Of a stretch of 64,000 nucleotides of DNA, positions 53,509 through 62,771 are shown piece after piece; within the stretch, counting starts at the first letter, position 1; each line of letters begins with the position of its first letter. This DNA is from an uncultured Ignavibacteria bacterium. Its GTDB lineage: Bacteria > Bacteroidota > Ignavibacteria > Tepidaquicellales > OLB5. The stretch spans positions 186,001 to 250,000 of the forward strand of contig CALMYL010000007.1 of assembly GCA_937873695.1 (NCBI GenBank), given 5' to 3'. Made by a program: the position numbers and the translations under genes. A model generated the notes under the pieces. It searched no databases. It had not been told where the DNA came from and saw only the letters and a list, made by a program, of their open reading frames with translations.

Positions 53509-54738
53509 TTATACCGCGGAACTTTTATCCAGCCTGATGCGGAATGTTGTTCCCTTGCCGGGCTCGGATTCCTTCACAAACAGCTTTCCTTTGTGATATG
53601 TTTCTATGATACGTTTGGAAAGGCTAAGTCCCAGCCCCCACCCGCGCAGCTTTGTGCTGTAACCCGGGCGGAAGATATCTTTCTTAAAGCGCAGATCAAT
53701 ACCTTTGCCTGTATCGGTTACATCAATAAATATGTGGCTGCCTTTTTCTTCTATATCAAAGGTAATGCTGCCGGCGGAATTTTCTATGGCATCAAGCGCG
53801 TTTTTTGTGAGGTTTTCTATTACCCACTCAAACAGCTCGCGGTTAACAAGCGCGGTTGAAGTGGTGAGCCCTTTGATCTCCAGGTCAATTTTCTTTTTCT
53901 GGTGACCCTCAAAGGTACCTTTGCTGATGCTTGGAATTCTTATTTCAAAATACTTTACAACTTTTTCAATTATTTCGTGAATATTTTCAGGCTTCAGGTC
54001 AGGCTTTGAGCCTATCTTACTGAAGCGGGTCGCTATTTTACTAAGACGCTCGATATCGTTAGACATTTCTCCGGCAAGCTGTGTTACCTTTGGCGGATCT
54101 GCTGCCGCCGCTTTGATAAGCTCGTTCCACCCCATCAGAGAAGAAAGCGGCGTGCCAAGCTGGTGCGCGGTTTCTTTGGAGAGCCCCACCCATATGTTGC
54201 TTTGCTCTGTGCGCTTTATGTAATTAAAACCAAAGTACCCCAGGAAAATAAATATTCCCGCGACGGCGAACTGGATAATAGGCAGCTGCTTTAAGCGGTC
54301 AACAATTTTTGACTGCCCGTAATGCACATAGCTTAGCACAATGGAATCCTGAAAGGTAACTTTTATAGGGGGATTTATCCCGTCCATTTCCACAATCATT
54401 TCCTTTATGAGCTCAACCTGCTGCGCGCGGGGCAGGGTGCTGTCAATTTCAAGGTTCTTTGTGAAAGTGGGCTCCATAGATTTCGCGTCGGTAACTATAA
54501 TAGGGAAGTTGATGGTGTTAGAGCTTACCACATTGCTCAGCACAAAGTTATATTCACCTGATTGCGACTCATCAGTGGCGATATACTCAATAGCCTTGGC
54601 GTAAAGGTTGGCTATTTCGCGCTCACGCTCCAATATATCAGAGACGAGCACCTGCGTATAAATAAGTGTAGCAATGATAATTACCACACCGGTTACAAGC
54701 AGCGCTATTTTTATATTTGCCGAGCCGTAGCTTTTCAT
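53509..54738 (-). CDS. Orphan sensor histidine kinase
   Basis: A 409-residue membrane kinase: helix 1 (~10-30), an extracytoplasmic domain of ~120 residues, helix 2 (~150-170) and a cytoplasmic kinase core. The H-box is KETAHQLGTPLSSLMGW (phosphorylated His near 193), the N-box NLTKNALDAIENS, G1 DTGKGIDL, F FRPGYSTK and G2 RGWGLGLSLSKRI. No response-regulator gene is adjacent; the next gene on the strand is the cyclic-nucleotide-fold protein, which may be a partner. The signal is unknown. Start is ATG. Confidence 0.88.
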   Translation of the reverse strand: MKSYGSANIKIALLVTGVVIIIATLIYTQVLVSDILEREREIANLYAKAIEYIATDESQSGEYNFVLSNVVSSNTINFPIIVTDAKSMEPTFTKNLEIDSTLPRAQQVELIKEMIVEMDGINPPIKVTFQDSIVLSYVHYGQSKIVDRLKQLPIIQFAVAGIFIFLGYFGFNYIKRTEQSNIWVGLSKETAHQLGTPLSSLMGWNELIKAAAADPPKVTQLAGEMSNDIERLSKIATRFSKIGSKPDLKPENIHEIIEKVVKYFEIRIPSISKGTFEGHQKKKIDLEIKGLTTSTALVNRELFEWVIENLTKNALDAIENSAGSITFDIEEKGSHIFIDVTDTGKGIDLRFKKDIFRPGYSTKLRGWGLGLSLSKRIIETYHKGKLFVKESEPGKGTTFRIRLDKSSAV

Positions 54739-55218
54739 AATAATTTAGAAAAATAACTGATAGGGTTAACAATAAAAATATATTTCCCGTTACCAAAATA
54801 TGGCAGAATTTGCAGAAAATGCCTGTTATATGTTTTTCAATAATATGCAGACAAATGAGAGCATTATGTGTGGTTTGATCTTTTTGGAGTTTATTATATG
54901 ATGGTGAGAAGACGGCATGTTTTATGAAAAGTTTATGCGGATAATCTTTCACGGGAATACTGCAAATAATGCATAAAATGGCGATATTAAACAAAAATTC
55001 AGCACAAAAAGCGCTGAATTCTTTCACAATTGCTTTTACTTTTCTTTGTCAGAATTGCTGTTGTTGGTTAGATTTGTATACAGAAAAAGATACTAAGTAG
55101 ATATTAATGATCAAGTTTTATTATCCTCTCTAAAGCGTACCTGTATATTCAGTTAATACTAAATGCGGGTACGGGATAATGCTTCAAAACGGATAGCCGG
55201 GTGATAAGCCCGGTTATT
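54739..55218. other. 480-base gap downstream of the carotenoid operon, with terminator-like hairpins
   Basis: On the minus strand it holds a hairpin just past the crtI stop (AACCGGGC / GCCGGGT-like, 55193-55216) and a second (AATTCAGC / GCTGAATT, about 54995-55022) followed by TTTTTG, both able to end the carotenoid operon. The remainder is AT-rich and must contain the histidine-kinase promoter. A 129-codon frame here lacks coding character. Confidence 0.6.
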
Positions 55219-56790
55219 TCATTTACGGCTGATTATTTTTTCGGCGGCAAGTTTGCCGGAAAGTATTACAAGCGGTATACCTCCGCCCGGATGGGCTGAG
55301 CCGCCAGTGAAGTAAAGGCCTTTATATTGTTTTGAGCCATTTGGCTGACGCAAAAATGCCGCATTCCGGCTGTTGGATGATATTCCGTATATGCTGCCGC
55401 TGTAGCTTCCGGTTTCTTCTTCAATATCCTGCGGCGTCATTATGGATTCGGTTTCTATTTTATCTTTTATATCATACCCGGTTAAAGCTTTTATTTTAGC
55501 GAGGATTGTTTCTTTGATTTCATTAAGACCCCCTTCCCGCTGAGGCGGGACAAGCTGTCCGGCAAAGCCGGACACTCCCCACCGAGAGACCGGTTCTTTG
55601 ACTCGGTAAGGGGGAGACATGAATTGGGGATTTGAGCTTGTGCTGTTTGGAGCATTTATCATCACAAACCAGTTCTCTTTACCCGGGGGCGCATCAGCCG
55701 GTGAAAATTTAGAGGAGACGTAAATGTAAATTGTGGGATCAGTCGGATATACTTTTTTATCAAAGAGTTCTTCAAATTCCTTTTTGTAATCAGCGGAAAA
55801 CAAAATATTGTGTGTATCCAGTTTTTGTGATGTTAGGTTAACGCCCCAGTAGAACACAAGAGCTGATGAAGAGGGCTCGAGTTTGTTATATTTTTTCGCG
55901 GCGGAGCTTTTGTTATCATTTAACAATTTGCCGTATGTTGAATACACATCAGCATTGGAGATCACTGCATCACTTAATATTTCTTTACCGCCGGTGAGAA
56001 TTCCTTTAACATTTTTTCCATCCGTAATAATTTTTTCAACGGGTGAATTGAAACAAAATTTTACGCCTTTTTTTATGGCGAGCTTGTACAGCGCATCTGT
56101 TAATGAGAACATTCCGCCTGAAGCGTAATATCCGCCAATAGTATATTCAACATGAGAGATGATGTTTAATGTTGCGGGGCATTTGTAGGGGTCACTGCCG
56201 TTATATGTGGCGTAGCGGTTAAAAAGCTGAATTATTTTTTCATCTTTAAAGAATAAGCGGTTAGCTTCATTCATAGTGCGGAATGAATCAATTTTTGGCA
56301 GCTTAAAAAGGGTTTTAAGCGCCTTCAGGTTTGTGTAAGTCTTCGGACTGTAAAGATCTTTAAATAGAAAAATATCAGCGGTCAGCTCATAAATCGTTTT
56401 GCAGTATTCCAGATACTTATAAAGCGCTTCTTTTTTTTCGGTTGTGTTTGCTTCAATTTCAGTGACAAATTTTTCTTTATCTGAATACGCGTTTAGTATT
56501 GTTCCATCAGGGTAATAGTATCTGCAGAGGTTATCCAGTTTATTCAATGTGAGCCACTCGGCAGGGTTTTCGCCAACTGATTCGAAAAGCTCATTAATTA
56601 CAAAGGGCATTGTGATAAGCGAGGGACCCGTATCGAACCTGAATCCGTTACGTGTTATTGAGCGGGCTTTGCCGCCGGGTGTTGGATTTTTCTCGTAAAC
56701 GGTAACATCATATCCCGCATGCGCAAGTCTGATTGCTGCGGATAGTCCGCCGAGTCCTGAGCCGATGACGGCGATTGAGATGGTTTTCAT
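55219..56790 (-). CDS. CrtI-type carotenoid desaturase with an in-frame repeat insertion
   Basis: A 523-residue FAD enzyme of the phytoene desaturase family, last in the carotenoid operon. It has the dinucleotide fold VIGSGLGGLSAAIRLAHAGY (~8-27), then YEKNPTPGGKARSI and GFRFDTGPSLITMPF, and the C-terminal GLYFTGGSAHPGGGIPLVIL. Between NAPNSTSSNPQF and NEIKETILAKI is an extra ~31-residue stretch (SPPYRVKEPVSRWG... to ...PPQREGG) that is encoded by a palindromic repeat element (55528-55615) and is absent from the paralogue at 57900. It may act in further desaturation or 3,4-desaturation; which CrtI paralogue uses phytoene cannot be decided. Confidence 0.85.
   Translation of the reverse strand: MKTISIAVIGSGLGGLSAAIRLAHAGYDVTVYEKNPTPGGKARSITRNGFRFDTGPSLITMPFVINELFESVGENPAEWLTLNKLDNLCRYYYPDGTILNAYSDKEKFVTEIEANTTEKKEALYKYLEYCKTIYELTADIFLFKDLYSPKTYTNLKALKTLFKLPKIDSFRTMNEANRLFFKDEKIIQLFNRYATYNGSDPYKCPATLNIISHVEYTIGGYYASGGMFSLTDALYKLAIKKGVKFCFNSPVEKIITDGKNVKGILTGGKEILSDAVISNADVYSTYGKLLNDNKSSAAKKYNKLEPSSSALVFYWGVNLTSQKLDTHNILFSADYKKEFEELFDKKVYPTDPTIYIYVSSKFSPADAPPGKENWFVMINAPNSTSSNPQFMSPPYRVKEPVSRWGVSGFAGQLVPPQREGGLNEIKETILAKIKALTGYDIKDKIETESIMTPQDIEEETGSYSGSIYGISSNSRNAAFLRQPNGSKQYKGLYFTGGSAHPGGGIPLVILSGKLAAEKIISRK
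55528..55615 (+). repeat. Palindromic repeat element (copy C), translated inside the CrtI gene
   Basis: Four nested or adjacent stems: outer CCCCCTT (55529-55535) / AAGGGGG (55608-55614); CCCGC/GCGGG (55536-55549); perfect GTCCGGC/GCCGGAC (55557-55573); ACCGAG/CTCGGT (55581-55607). The core GCGGGACAAGCT is shared with copies at 59.4 and 62.7 kb. Confidence 0.8.
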
Positions 56791-56851
56791 TGAAAACGGG
56801 TAATTTGTTATAATGCATTGACACAGTCAATGCAGTCCAAAGGGACAACGT

Positions 56852-57862
56852 TTACATATCAAAATTCATGTTGGGGTATAATGAGCGAAGGCGCTCGTGA
56901 TGTTTTGAATCAGGCAGCCGGGAATATTTTCTGCGCTCGCTGCGGTTTATAAGGTAAAGTCCCGTCAGTTTCAGCTTTTCGGCGGTGCTTACAAATCTTC
57001 TGTCGGAATAAACATCATAACCGTATGCTTCAATTTCGTTAAGTATGCGGGAATATATTTTATACATCAGCACAACAGTTGTCCTGGAGCCATCGTTGGT
57101 TAAGTAGGGAAAGCCGTGGGTTGAAAGCTCATAATAAGCGCGCGCTCTATCTATATTAAAGCGCATCATCATCGCGAAATTCTCGTTCATATTGCCGCGG
57201 GCAATATCACTTTCGGAGTATTCAAAACATTTCAGTTCTTCCGCCGGAAGGTATATCCTTCCCATCCGGTAATCTTCTTTTATATCGCGCAGGATGTTAG
57301 TTAGCTGCATTGCCTTGCCAAGATAAACAGCATATGGCAGCGCGGCTTTATGCGTGTACCCGAAAATCTCCGTCATAATGAGACCAACTACAGAGGCTAC
57401 TTTGTAGCAGTAGTTTTCAAGCTCTGCAAAAGTGTTATAACGCTTATGTTCAGTATCCATGCAGACACCTTCAATGAGATCGTGGAAGTATTTGCGGGGA
57501 ATTTTGTATTTGATCACTGTCTGTGCAAATGCGGAGCGGTTGATATGTGCGGGAATAACCTGTTTGATATCAAGGGAATTTATGTTTTCTTCTATTGTAT
57601 AATACACTTCATCAAGAAAAGAATTAAGCTCGTTAAACTTTTCACGGATATTTTCGGCTGATGTCATAACGCTTCCATCAACAATATTATCAGCGTAACG
57701 GCAGAAGGTATATACAGCATACGCGGCTGCGCGCTTTTCTTTTGGCAGCAGGAAAGATGAAAAGTAAAAACTTTTCGCAAAGTTGCGCGTGTAATCTCTG
57801 CATTCATCAAAAGTGCAGTGCATCGGAGTTATGGAATCAACAGTGTGTAGTATTTCCTTCAT
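56852..57862 (-). CDS. crtB: Phytoene synthase
   Basis: A 336-residue enzyme joining two geranylgeranyl diphosphates into phytoene. Motifs: FAKSFYFSSFLLPKEKRAAAYAVYTFCRYADNIVD is visible over ~30-65 with the first Asp-rich site YADNIVDG, and the second is NILRDIKEDYRMGRIYLPAEE near 188-208. The Asp motifs bind Mg-diphosphate. It lies between two CrtI-type genes in the operon. No GGPP synthase is in the window. Confidence 0.92.
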   Translation of the reverse strand: MKEILHTVDSITPMHCTFDECRDYTRNFAKSFYFSSFLLPKEKRAAAYAVYTFCRYADNIVDGSVMTSAENIREKFNELNSFLDEVYYTIEENINSLDIKQVIPAHINRSAFAQTVIKYKIPRKYFHDLIEGVCMDTEHKRYNTFAELENYCYKVASVVGLIMTEIFGYTHKAALPYAVYLGKAMQLTNILRDIKEDYRMGRIYLPAEELKCFEYSESDIARGNMNENFAMMMRFNIDRARAYYELSTHGFPYLTNDGSRTTVVLMYKIYSRILNEIEAYGYDVYSDRRFVSTAEKLKLTGLYLINRSERRKYSRLPDSKHHERLRSLYPNMNFDM

Positions 57863-57899
57863 TCGTGATTAGTTATTTACCAAAATCAGTTTTACCGGA

Positions 57900-59372
57900 T
57901 CAATTAATCAGCTTTTCAACAATTTTTGCCGAAGAAAGCACGCCGGGCAAGCCTGCGCCGGGGTGAGTGCCTGCGCCGACAAAATACAGGTTTTCAAAAT
58001 CTTCTGAGCGGTTATGCGGGCGGAACCATGCTGACTGCGTGAAGATAGGTTCCACCGAAAACGCTGAGCCAAGGTAGCTGTTTAGCGTACCTTCAAAATG
58101 CAGCGGATCGATGTAATGCTCCGCAATTATGTTCTCTTCCAGGTCCGGCAGGTATGACTCCTGAAGGAACCGCATAATTTTATCTCTGTACGGTTTTGCT
58201 TCAGTCCTCCAGTCAATCCCCGATGCCTGGTGCGGAACAGGCGAAAGTACGTAAAATCCTTCGCAGCCATCCGGTGCTATGGAGCTATCCGTGATGGTTG
58301 GCATATGCAAATATAATGAAAAATCTTCAGCTAAAATCTTACGTTTAAATATATCATTCAGCAGCTCTTTATATCTTGGTCCCAGTATAATATTATGATG
58401 CGCAATGCTGCCATCATTGTATCGTTTTTTTGTGCCGAAGTATATCACAAAAAGCGACATACTGTAGCGCATATTTTCAATTTTGCGGTCAGAATATTTG
58501 CTGCGGTACTGCTTATCGATCATGCTGCGGTAGGTGTAGGCAACATCAGCATTTGAAACAACAGCATCAGCGGGAATGAAGGTATTATCCGCAAGCTTAA
58601 TGCCTGTAACTTTTTTATCCTTTACGGTAATTTCCTTTACATCAACATTGTAGTGAATTTTGCCGCCAAGCTCACCGAATAATTTTACAAGTCCTTGTAC
58701 AACCGTTCCGGTACCGCCCATGGCGTAGTGAATGCCCCACTCGCGCTCCAGATAATGGATAAGAGCGTAAATTGAGGTTGTATCAAACGGGTTGCCGCCA
58801 ACCAACAGCGGATGGAAAGAAAAACACTCACGCAGAAATTCATTCTTAATGAATTTGGACGCGTATTGATAAACTGTTTTATGTGATTTCAGCTTTATCA
58901 TATCGGGCACAATTTTCATCATATCGTTAAACTTATTGAAGGGTTTATCAGCCAGTTCAACAAATCCCTTTTGGAAGATCGCCTTCGTTGTCTTTATGAA
59001 ATCCAGGTAACCCTGTTTATCTTCAGGGCTGAATTTTTCTATCTGGCTGAGAGTAAAATCAGTATCTGAATTGTAATCGAAAAATTCCCTTTTATGATTG
59101 AATATCCTGTAGAACGGATCAAGCGGTTTAAGCGTGAAGTAATCTTCCTTCTTTTTCCCGGCGAGCTCAAACAGTTCATCAAATAAGAAAGGAGCTGTGA
59201 TAACAGTCGGGCCGCCATCGAACTTAAAGCCGTTTTTTTCAAATACGTAAGCCCTGCCGCCGGGTTTATCCAGTTTTTCGAAGATTTCCACATCATAGCC
59301 TTTGACCGCAAGGCGTATAGCCGCGCCTAGTCCGCCAAATCCGCTGCCGATAACAATTATTTTTTTCTTCAA
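57900..59372 (-). CDS. crtI: CrtI-type phytoene desaturase
   Basis: A 490-residue FAD enzyme starting TTG at 59372 ([20 protein letters not shown]); a longer frame to 59432 would take its first 20 codons from a repeat and is rejected. It contains [17 protein letters not shown]-like residues, [20 protein letters not shown] and the C-terminal [20 protein letters not shown]. No insertion between SPVPHQASG and the following helix, unlike the paralogue. Together the two CrtI proteins would carry phytoene through to lycopene and possibly beyond. Confidence 0.9.
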   Translation of the reverse strand: MKKKIIVIGSGFGGLGAAIRLAVKGYDVEIFEKLDKPGGRAYVFEKNGFKFDGGPTVITAPFLFDELFELAGKKKEDYFTLKPLDPFYRIFNHKREFFDYNSDTDFTLSQIEKFSPEDKQGYLDFIKTTKAIFQKGFVELADKPFNKFNDMMKIVPDMIKLKSHKTVYQYASKFIKNEFLRECFSFHPLLVGGNPFDTTSIYALIHYLEREWGIHYAMGGTGTVVQGLVKLFGELGGKIHYNVDVKEITVKDKKVTGIKLADNTFIPADAVVSNADVAYTYRSMIDKQYRSKYSDRKIENMRYSMSLFVIYFGTKKRYNDGSIAHHNIILGPRYKELLNDIFKRKILAEDFSLYLHMPTITDSSIAPDGCEGFYVLSPVPHQASGIDWRTEAKPYRDKIMRFLQESYLPDLEENIIAEHYIDPLHFEGTLNSYLGSAFSVEPIFTQSAWFRPHNRSEDFENLYFVGAGTHPGAGLPGVLSSAKIVEKLIN

Positions 59373-59378
59373 GATGAC

Positions 59379-59453
59379 AACACACCCCGTCTCTGCCAGT
59401 GCAGAGCCACCCTCCCGCCTTTGGCGGGACAAGCTTCTTGAGAGGGGAATTTA
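59379..59453. repeat. Palindromic repeat element (copy A)
   Basis: About 75 bases: CACCCCGTCTCTGC at one end, a CCCGCC/GGCGGG hairpin (59414-59428), the core GCGGGACAAGCTT, and GAGAGGGGAATT at the other end. It separates the crtI and lycopene-cyclase genes and is very close to copy B at 62.7 kb. Confidence 0.78.
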
Positions 59454-59750
59454 TTTTTTTAGTTTACGGGAAAAGAATTCCCACAATGAAATGTTCATAG
59501 TAATAAGTGAAAAGCCATATATAAAATCTTCAACGGGGATTGTAAATAGCCTGATGCCAAGATAAAATCCCTCGCCATACTGTACAATTGGCCGCCAAGT
59601 GAGGTACCCGTTGACAATGAATATCAGTACAAACATTACGCACCAGAAAATCCAGAACTTTTTGTTCACAAGAAGCTTTGTCCGTAGAAAAACATCAAAT
59701 AATACAGCCAGTACTACGGATATAAATGCGAGAATTGTGTACTCCTTCAT
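59451..59750 (-). CDS. Lycopene cyclase subunit (CrtYd-like)
   Basis: A 99-residue membrane protein with three helices and the lycopene cyclase domain signature TIPVEDFIYGFSLITMNISLWEF (about 70-92), where the PxEDFxYG motif is characteristic of heterodimeric cyclases. It overlaps the preceding CrtYc-like gene by four bases (ATGA), fitting a two-subunit enzyme. Such cyclases form beta- or epsilon-type rings on lycopene. One ring or two cannot be decided from sequence. Confidence 0.85.
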   Translation of the reverse strand: MKEYTILAFISVVLAVLFDVFLRTKLLVNKKFWIFWCVMFVLIFIVNGYLTWRPIVQYGEGFYLGIRLFTIPVEDFIYGFSLITMNISLWEFFSRKLKK

Positions 59751-60070
59751 TTTTTCTCCGCTTTCATATTGCGGGTAAAGTATTTAACGCTTTCCCATGT
59801 AAAGAGTCCGCAAAATGGAATTATGATAAAAAAGAGAATCTCTTCAATGGGCAAACCGAATATTTTGAAGCCGACAGTGTAAAGAGGATTAAAGCTCCAG
59901 TGCCCGCGGGCTGTTACAAAGATATCCCAAATGGTGAATATTACAAACGGTATCAATATTGCGTACACTAGTCTTGAGGGATATCTGTAGAAATCCATTT
60001 TTTTGCTGAAGCTTAAGACCAGCGGAGCAGCAACACTTACGGCAAGTACGATGAAATATTCTGTTTGCAA
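59747..60070 (-). CDS. Lycopene cyclase subunit (CrtYc-like)
   Basis: A 107-residue membrane protein starting TTG, with the family motif LPIEEILFFIIIPFCGLFTWE (in ~73-93; PxEExxFF), also preceded by ARGHWSFNPLYTVGFKIFG. It is the partner of the following CrtYd-like subunit. Its start region (TATTGCAAACAGAA) matches that of the CruF-like gene upstream base for base. Confidence 0.85.
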   Translation of the reverse strand: MQTEYFIVLAVSVAAPLVLSFSKKMDFYRYPSRLVYAILIPFVIFTIWDIFVTARGHWSFNPLYTVGFKIFGLPIEEILFFIIIPFCGLFTWESVKYFTRNMKAEKK

Positions 60071-60078
60071 TATATTAC

Positions 60079-60891
60079 TTAATTTGTTCCTTCGGGATCA
60101 ATTGTATCAGTATGTTTTTTATCCTTAAATATTTTTACAAGCACAATTATTATTACAAAGTGAAGCAGTCCGAATACAGTTATTGTTATATAACTGCCGA
60201 ATATGTTGATCACAGCAAAATTCAGAATATTTATCAGCAGAATTAGCGCAGGTATTTTGTATAACACTGAGCTGTAACTGGTACTTTTGTGCCATTTTAT
60301 GAGCTGTGAGAATGTAACAATGAATAAAAGCCCAATTGCATACCAGCTTACAAAATTCTGCATGGGTATGGCTGAGCCGCTCCACAGCCAGAATTTATTC
60401 ACAAATGCGGCGAACGGTTCAAGCAGTATATCAATAGCAAGAATGAACACGGAAGCGATAGCTATAGCAGAAATTTCAGAGCTGCCCCTTAGCAGGAATC
60501 TTGCGGCCAATAGCGAGCAGGCAGCAAGTGTAAACCATGCGAACATAATCGCAAGCGGTACGCCGCCTATGTGGGGAGCAAGTATGCCCGTGTAACGGTA
60601 ATCACCAAAGGGGAAACCTGTGGTAACGCCCCAGTATTCAATGAACCATGATGCCATAAAAATTACTGCCGTTGTAATAACAACAGAAAGAAGGTCCGCC
60701 AGTTTGGATAGGATGATGAAGGTTATAAGAGCCTGCAGCCCGAGAAAAATTGTAGTTGTCCACAGGTAAGCGCTGCCGAACTCTGTAAACATGATAATAA
60801 ACCCGACCGGGAACATTACAATTAAAATTCCCGTAAGTACTTTTAAAAATAGTCCTGCTAAAGTATTATTTTCCTGAAGTTCTGTTTGCAA
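60079..60891 (-). CDS. cruF: CruF-like carotenoid 1',2'-hydratase
   Basis: A 270-residue membrane protein starting TTG. It shows the CruF/DUF422 pattern: SWFIEYWGVTTGFPFGDYRYTG, LAPHIGGVPLAIMFAWF, AIDILLEPFAAFVNKFWLW and GSAIPMQNFVSWYAIG. CruF adds water to the psi-end of a monocyclic carotenoid, giving a tertiary alcohol that can then be glycosylated. Its presence beside a cyclase and a CruC-like glycosyltransferase supports a monocyclic, 1'-hydroxylated carotenoid product. It overlaps the next gene upstream by 26 bases. Confidence 0.85.
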   Translation of the reverse strand: MQTELQENNTLAGLFLKVLTGILIVMFPVGFIIMFTEFGSAYLWTTTIFLGLQALITFIILSKLADLLSVVITTAVIFMASWFIEYWGVTTGFPFGDYRYTGILAPHIGGVPLAIMFAWFTLAACSLLAARFLLRGSSEISAIAIASVFILAIDILLEPFAAFVNKFWLWSGSAIPMQNFVSWYAIGLLFIVTFSQLIKWHKSTSYSSVLYKIPALILLINILNFAVINIFGSYITITVFGLLHFVIIIVLVKIFKDKKHTDTIDPEGTN

Positions 60892-61435
60892 TATACATAT
60901 CTTTTGTTGCTTTGGATATAAAGGTTTCCAGGTCGCCTTCCAGTTTATCTTTCATCTGCTCACTTAAGAATTTTTCACCCAGCACTCCCGCTAAAAAATG
61001 AATATCGCTGGCTTTTTCGCGTGTCATTGAAATTTTGAACAGGAAAACTATTTTGGTCTTTTTTTCAACCGGCTGGCTTAATATGCCCTGGCAAAAAAGA
61101 TAATCGTTGGTTTTATCTTTTGATTCAAACAGCAGTGTATCACCTGAGCTTTTATCTTCAAGTACAAATGTTAAGTTGTAGGGTGTGGCAAGCGGAGCTT
61201 CTACTCTGTATAGCCATTCGCTTTCTTTATCGTTGAGCTTGCTAACGCTTACTATGTTCGGGAAGAACTTAGGATATATCTGGAGATCTTTGATGTAGTT
61301 TGCGACAAAATCTTTATCAAGCCCTATAGAAGTATTGCGCTCTACTTCGGCTGACATTGTGAATGATACGGTTTCTGACCTTAGAGCTGTAACGCTTAAT
61401 ACTAAAACAGAAACAATAAGTAATATACTTTTCAT
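60866..61435 (-). CDS. Secreted SRPBCC-like protein in the carotenoid operon
   Basis: A 189-residue protein with a signal peptide (to ~20, TALRSE). The rest reads like a START/SRPBCC lipid-binding fold: VEAPLATPYNLTFVLEDKSS, LFCQGILSQPVEKKTKIVFL and a long C-terminal helix EQMKDKLEGDLETFISKATKDM. It sits between GT2 and cruF and may bind or carry a hydrophobic carotenoid in the periplasm. Fold assignment is tentative; role is inferred from the neighbourhood. Confidence 0.6.
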   Translation of the reverse strand: MKSILLIVSVLVLSVTALRSETVSFTMSAEVERNTSIGLDKDFVANYIKDLQIYPKFFPNIVSVSKLNDKESEWLYRVEAPLATPYNLTFVLEDKSSGDTLLFESKDKTNDYLFCQGILSQPVEKKTKIVFLFKISMTREKASDIHFLAGVLGEKFLSEQMKDKLEGDLETFISKATKDMYIANRTSGK

Positions 61436-61462
61436 AAAAAAATTAATGTGACTATAAATTTG

Positions 61463-62575
61463 TTATTTGTTATCTTCTGCGGGATTGTAAACGCGGCCTT
61501 TCCATTTTGCGCCTGAGCCGGATTTTATCCACCGCCATGAATTCATGGCAATTACCGGAACCGATAATGCGCCAATGGGATGCAGAAGTGTTGAAATGAA
61601 ACCAAGCTTAAATCTTGCTGAAATAATTGCCCTTATGAAGTACAGTATAAGTACCTGAAAACCGGTCAAAACGAGCAATAAATTTAAGCTGAATTGCAAA
61701 GATAGCTGAATAAAAAATAACAAAAAAGGAATAAAAAACAGCAAAAAATAGAGCAAATTCACAGAAAACAGCGCAATTGAGGAGAATTCAAATCCCGCGA
61801 AAATGTTCTTGCTGAAGCCATTCCATATCTCGCCAAAACTGCGGTACATTCTAACGCTTAGCATATGCTGGCCATCTTCAACTATCAGCTGCATGCCGTG
61901 CTCCTTAATTTTGCGCGCAAGCCATACATCTTCAACAATGGCGTTTTTTACTGAGTCGTGCCCGCCGATAGCCGCATATGCTGTTCTTTTAAACAGCATA
62001 AACGGACCAATACCGATTGAAAATTTTACAAATCCTTTTTTATCCACAAAGTAAAATGGCAATAGCAGCATTACTGTGAACCACAGCATCGGCATGATAA
62101 TTTTTTCAGCGAAGCTGACCATGGTCATTTTAGGGAAGAGTGTAACCATATCGGCATTTCTGTGAAGGGCAATTGTTATGGAATCACGCAGTGAATTTGC
62201 GTTATGCAATGTATCGGCATCAGTGAACAAAATGTATTCACCTGTGGAAGCATCATATAGCTGTTTGCATGCGAAACATTTTCCCGTCCACCCTTTTTCA
62301 AGCGGCTTGCCGCTGAGTATTTTTAGTTCAGGGTGTGACCTTTGAATATCAATCAGCAATTCACCTGTTTTATCATCTGAATTATCATTCAGCACAATTA
62401 CTTCATATGAAGGATAATCCTGCACCAGCAATGAGTTGACAATCTGTGATATGTTGTGCTCTTCGTTCCTTGCAGGAATTAATACTGATACAAAGGGGAG
62501 ATCGCTATCCGGAATTTTGGAGTAATTTTTTCTGCGGAGGATATAGAGATTCCATATGCAGATGAGCATTAGCAC
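61463..62575 (-). CDS. Glycosyltransferase family 2, CruC-like
   Basis: About 370 residues from a GTG at 62575. The open frame extends 17 codons farther upstream (YYNILITAILF) and would complete a membrane helix, but no common start codon is available there. The GT2 core shows FVSVLIPARNEEHNISQIV, EVIVLNDNSDDKTGELL, FTDADTLHNANSL and VEDVWLARKIKEHGM, followed by three to four membrane helices. The layout matches CruC-type glycosyltransferases that glucosylate the hydroxyl introduced by CruF. Sugar specificity is inferred. Confidence 0.8.
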   Translation of the reverse strand: MLMLICIWNLYILRRKNYSKIPDSDLPFVSVLIPARNEEHNISQIVNSLLVQDYPSYEVIVLNDNSDDKTGELLIDIQRSHPELKILSGKPLEKGWTGKCFACKQLYDASTGEYILFTDADTLHNANSLRDSITIALHRNADMVTLFPKMTMVSFAEKIIMPMLWFTVMLLLPFYFVDKKGFVKFSIGIGPFMLFKRTAYAAIGGHDSVKNAIVEDVWLARKIKEHGMQLIVEDGQHMLSVRMYRSFGEIWNGFSKNIFAGFEFSSIALFSVNLLYFLLFFIPFLLFFIQLSLQFSLNLLLVLTGFQVLILYFIRAIISARFKLGFISTLLHPIGALSVPVIAMNSWRWIKSGSGAKWKGRVYNPAEDNK

Positions 62576-62683
62576 GAAGAGTATTGCCGTTATTAGTATG
62601 TTGTAGTAAAGCAGTGAGATCCTTTATTTATTATAATTTAGTTTTGATAAACAGAATTAACCTTGTATTCGTTAAATATTATG

Positions 62684-62757
62684 ATAACACACCCCGTCTC
62701 TGCTAAAGCAGATCCACCCTCCTGCCATGGCGGGACAAGCTTCTCGAGTGGGGAATT
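62684..62757. repeat. Palindromic repeat element (copy B)
   Basis: About 75 bases nearly identical to copy A: ACACCCCGTCTCTGC, a CCTGCC/GGCGGG hairpin, the core GCGGGACAAGCTT and GAGTGGGGAATT. It lies between the acyltransferase and glycosyltransferase genes. Confidence 0.78.
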
Positions 62758-62771
62758 AAAACAACGTGATT

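Noticed and set aside
54638-55027. 129-codon minus-strand frame between the histidine kinase and crtI
   Set aside because: It overlaps the kinase start and a terminator-like hairpin, and shows no domain or codon pattern of a real gene.
59373-59432. Longer start for the crtI gene at 59432
   Set aside because: The extra 20 codons are read from repeat copy A, and the FAD-binding fold begins right after the TTG at 59372.
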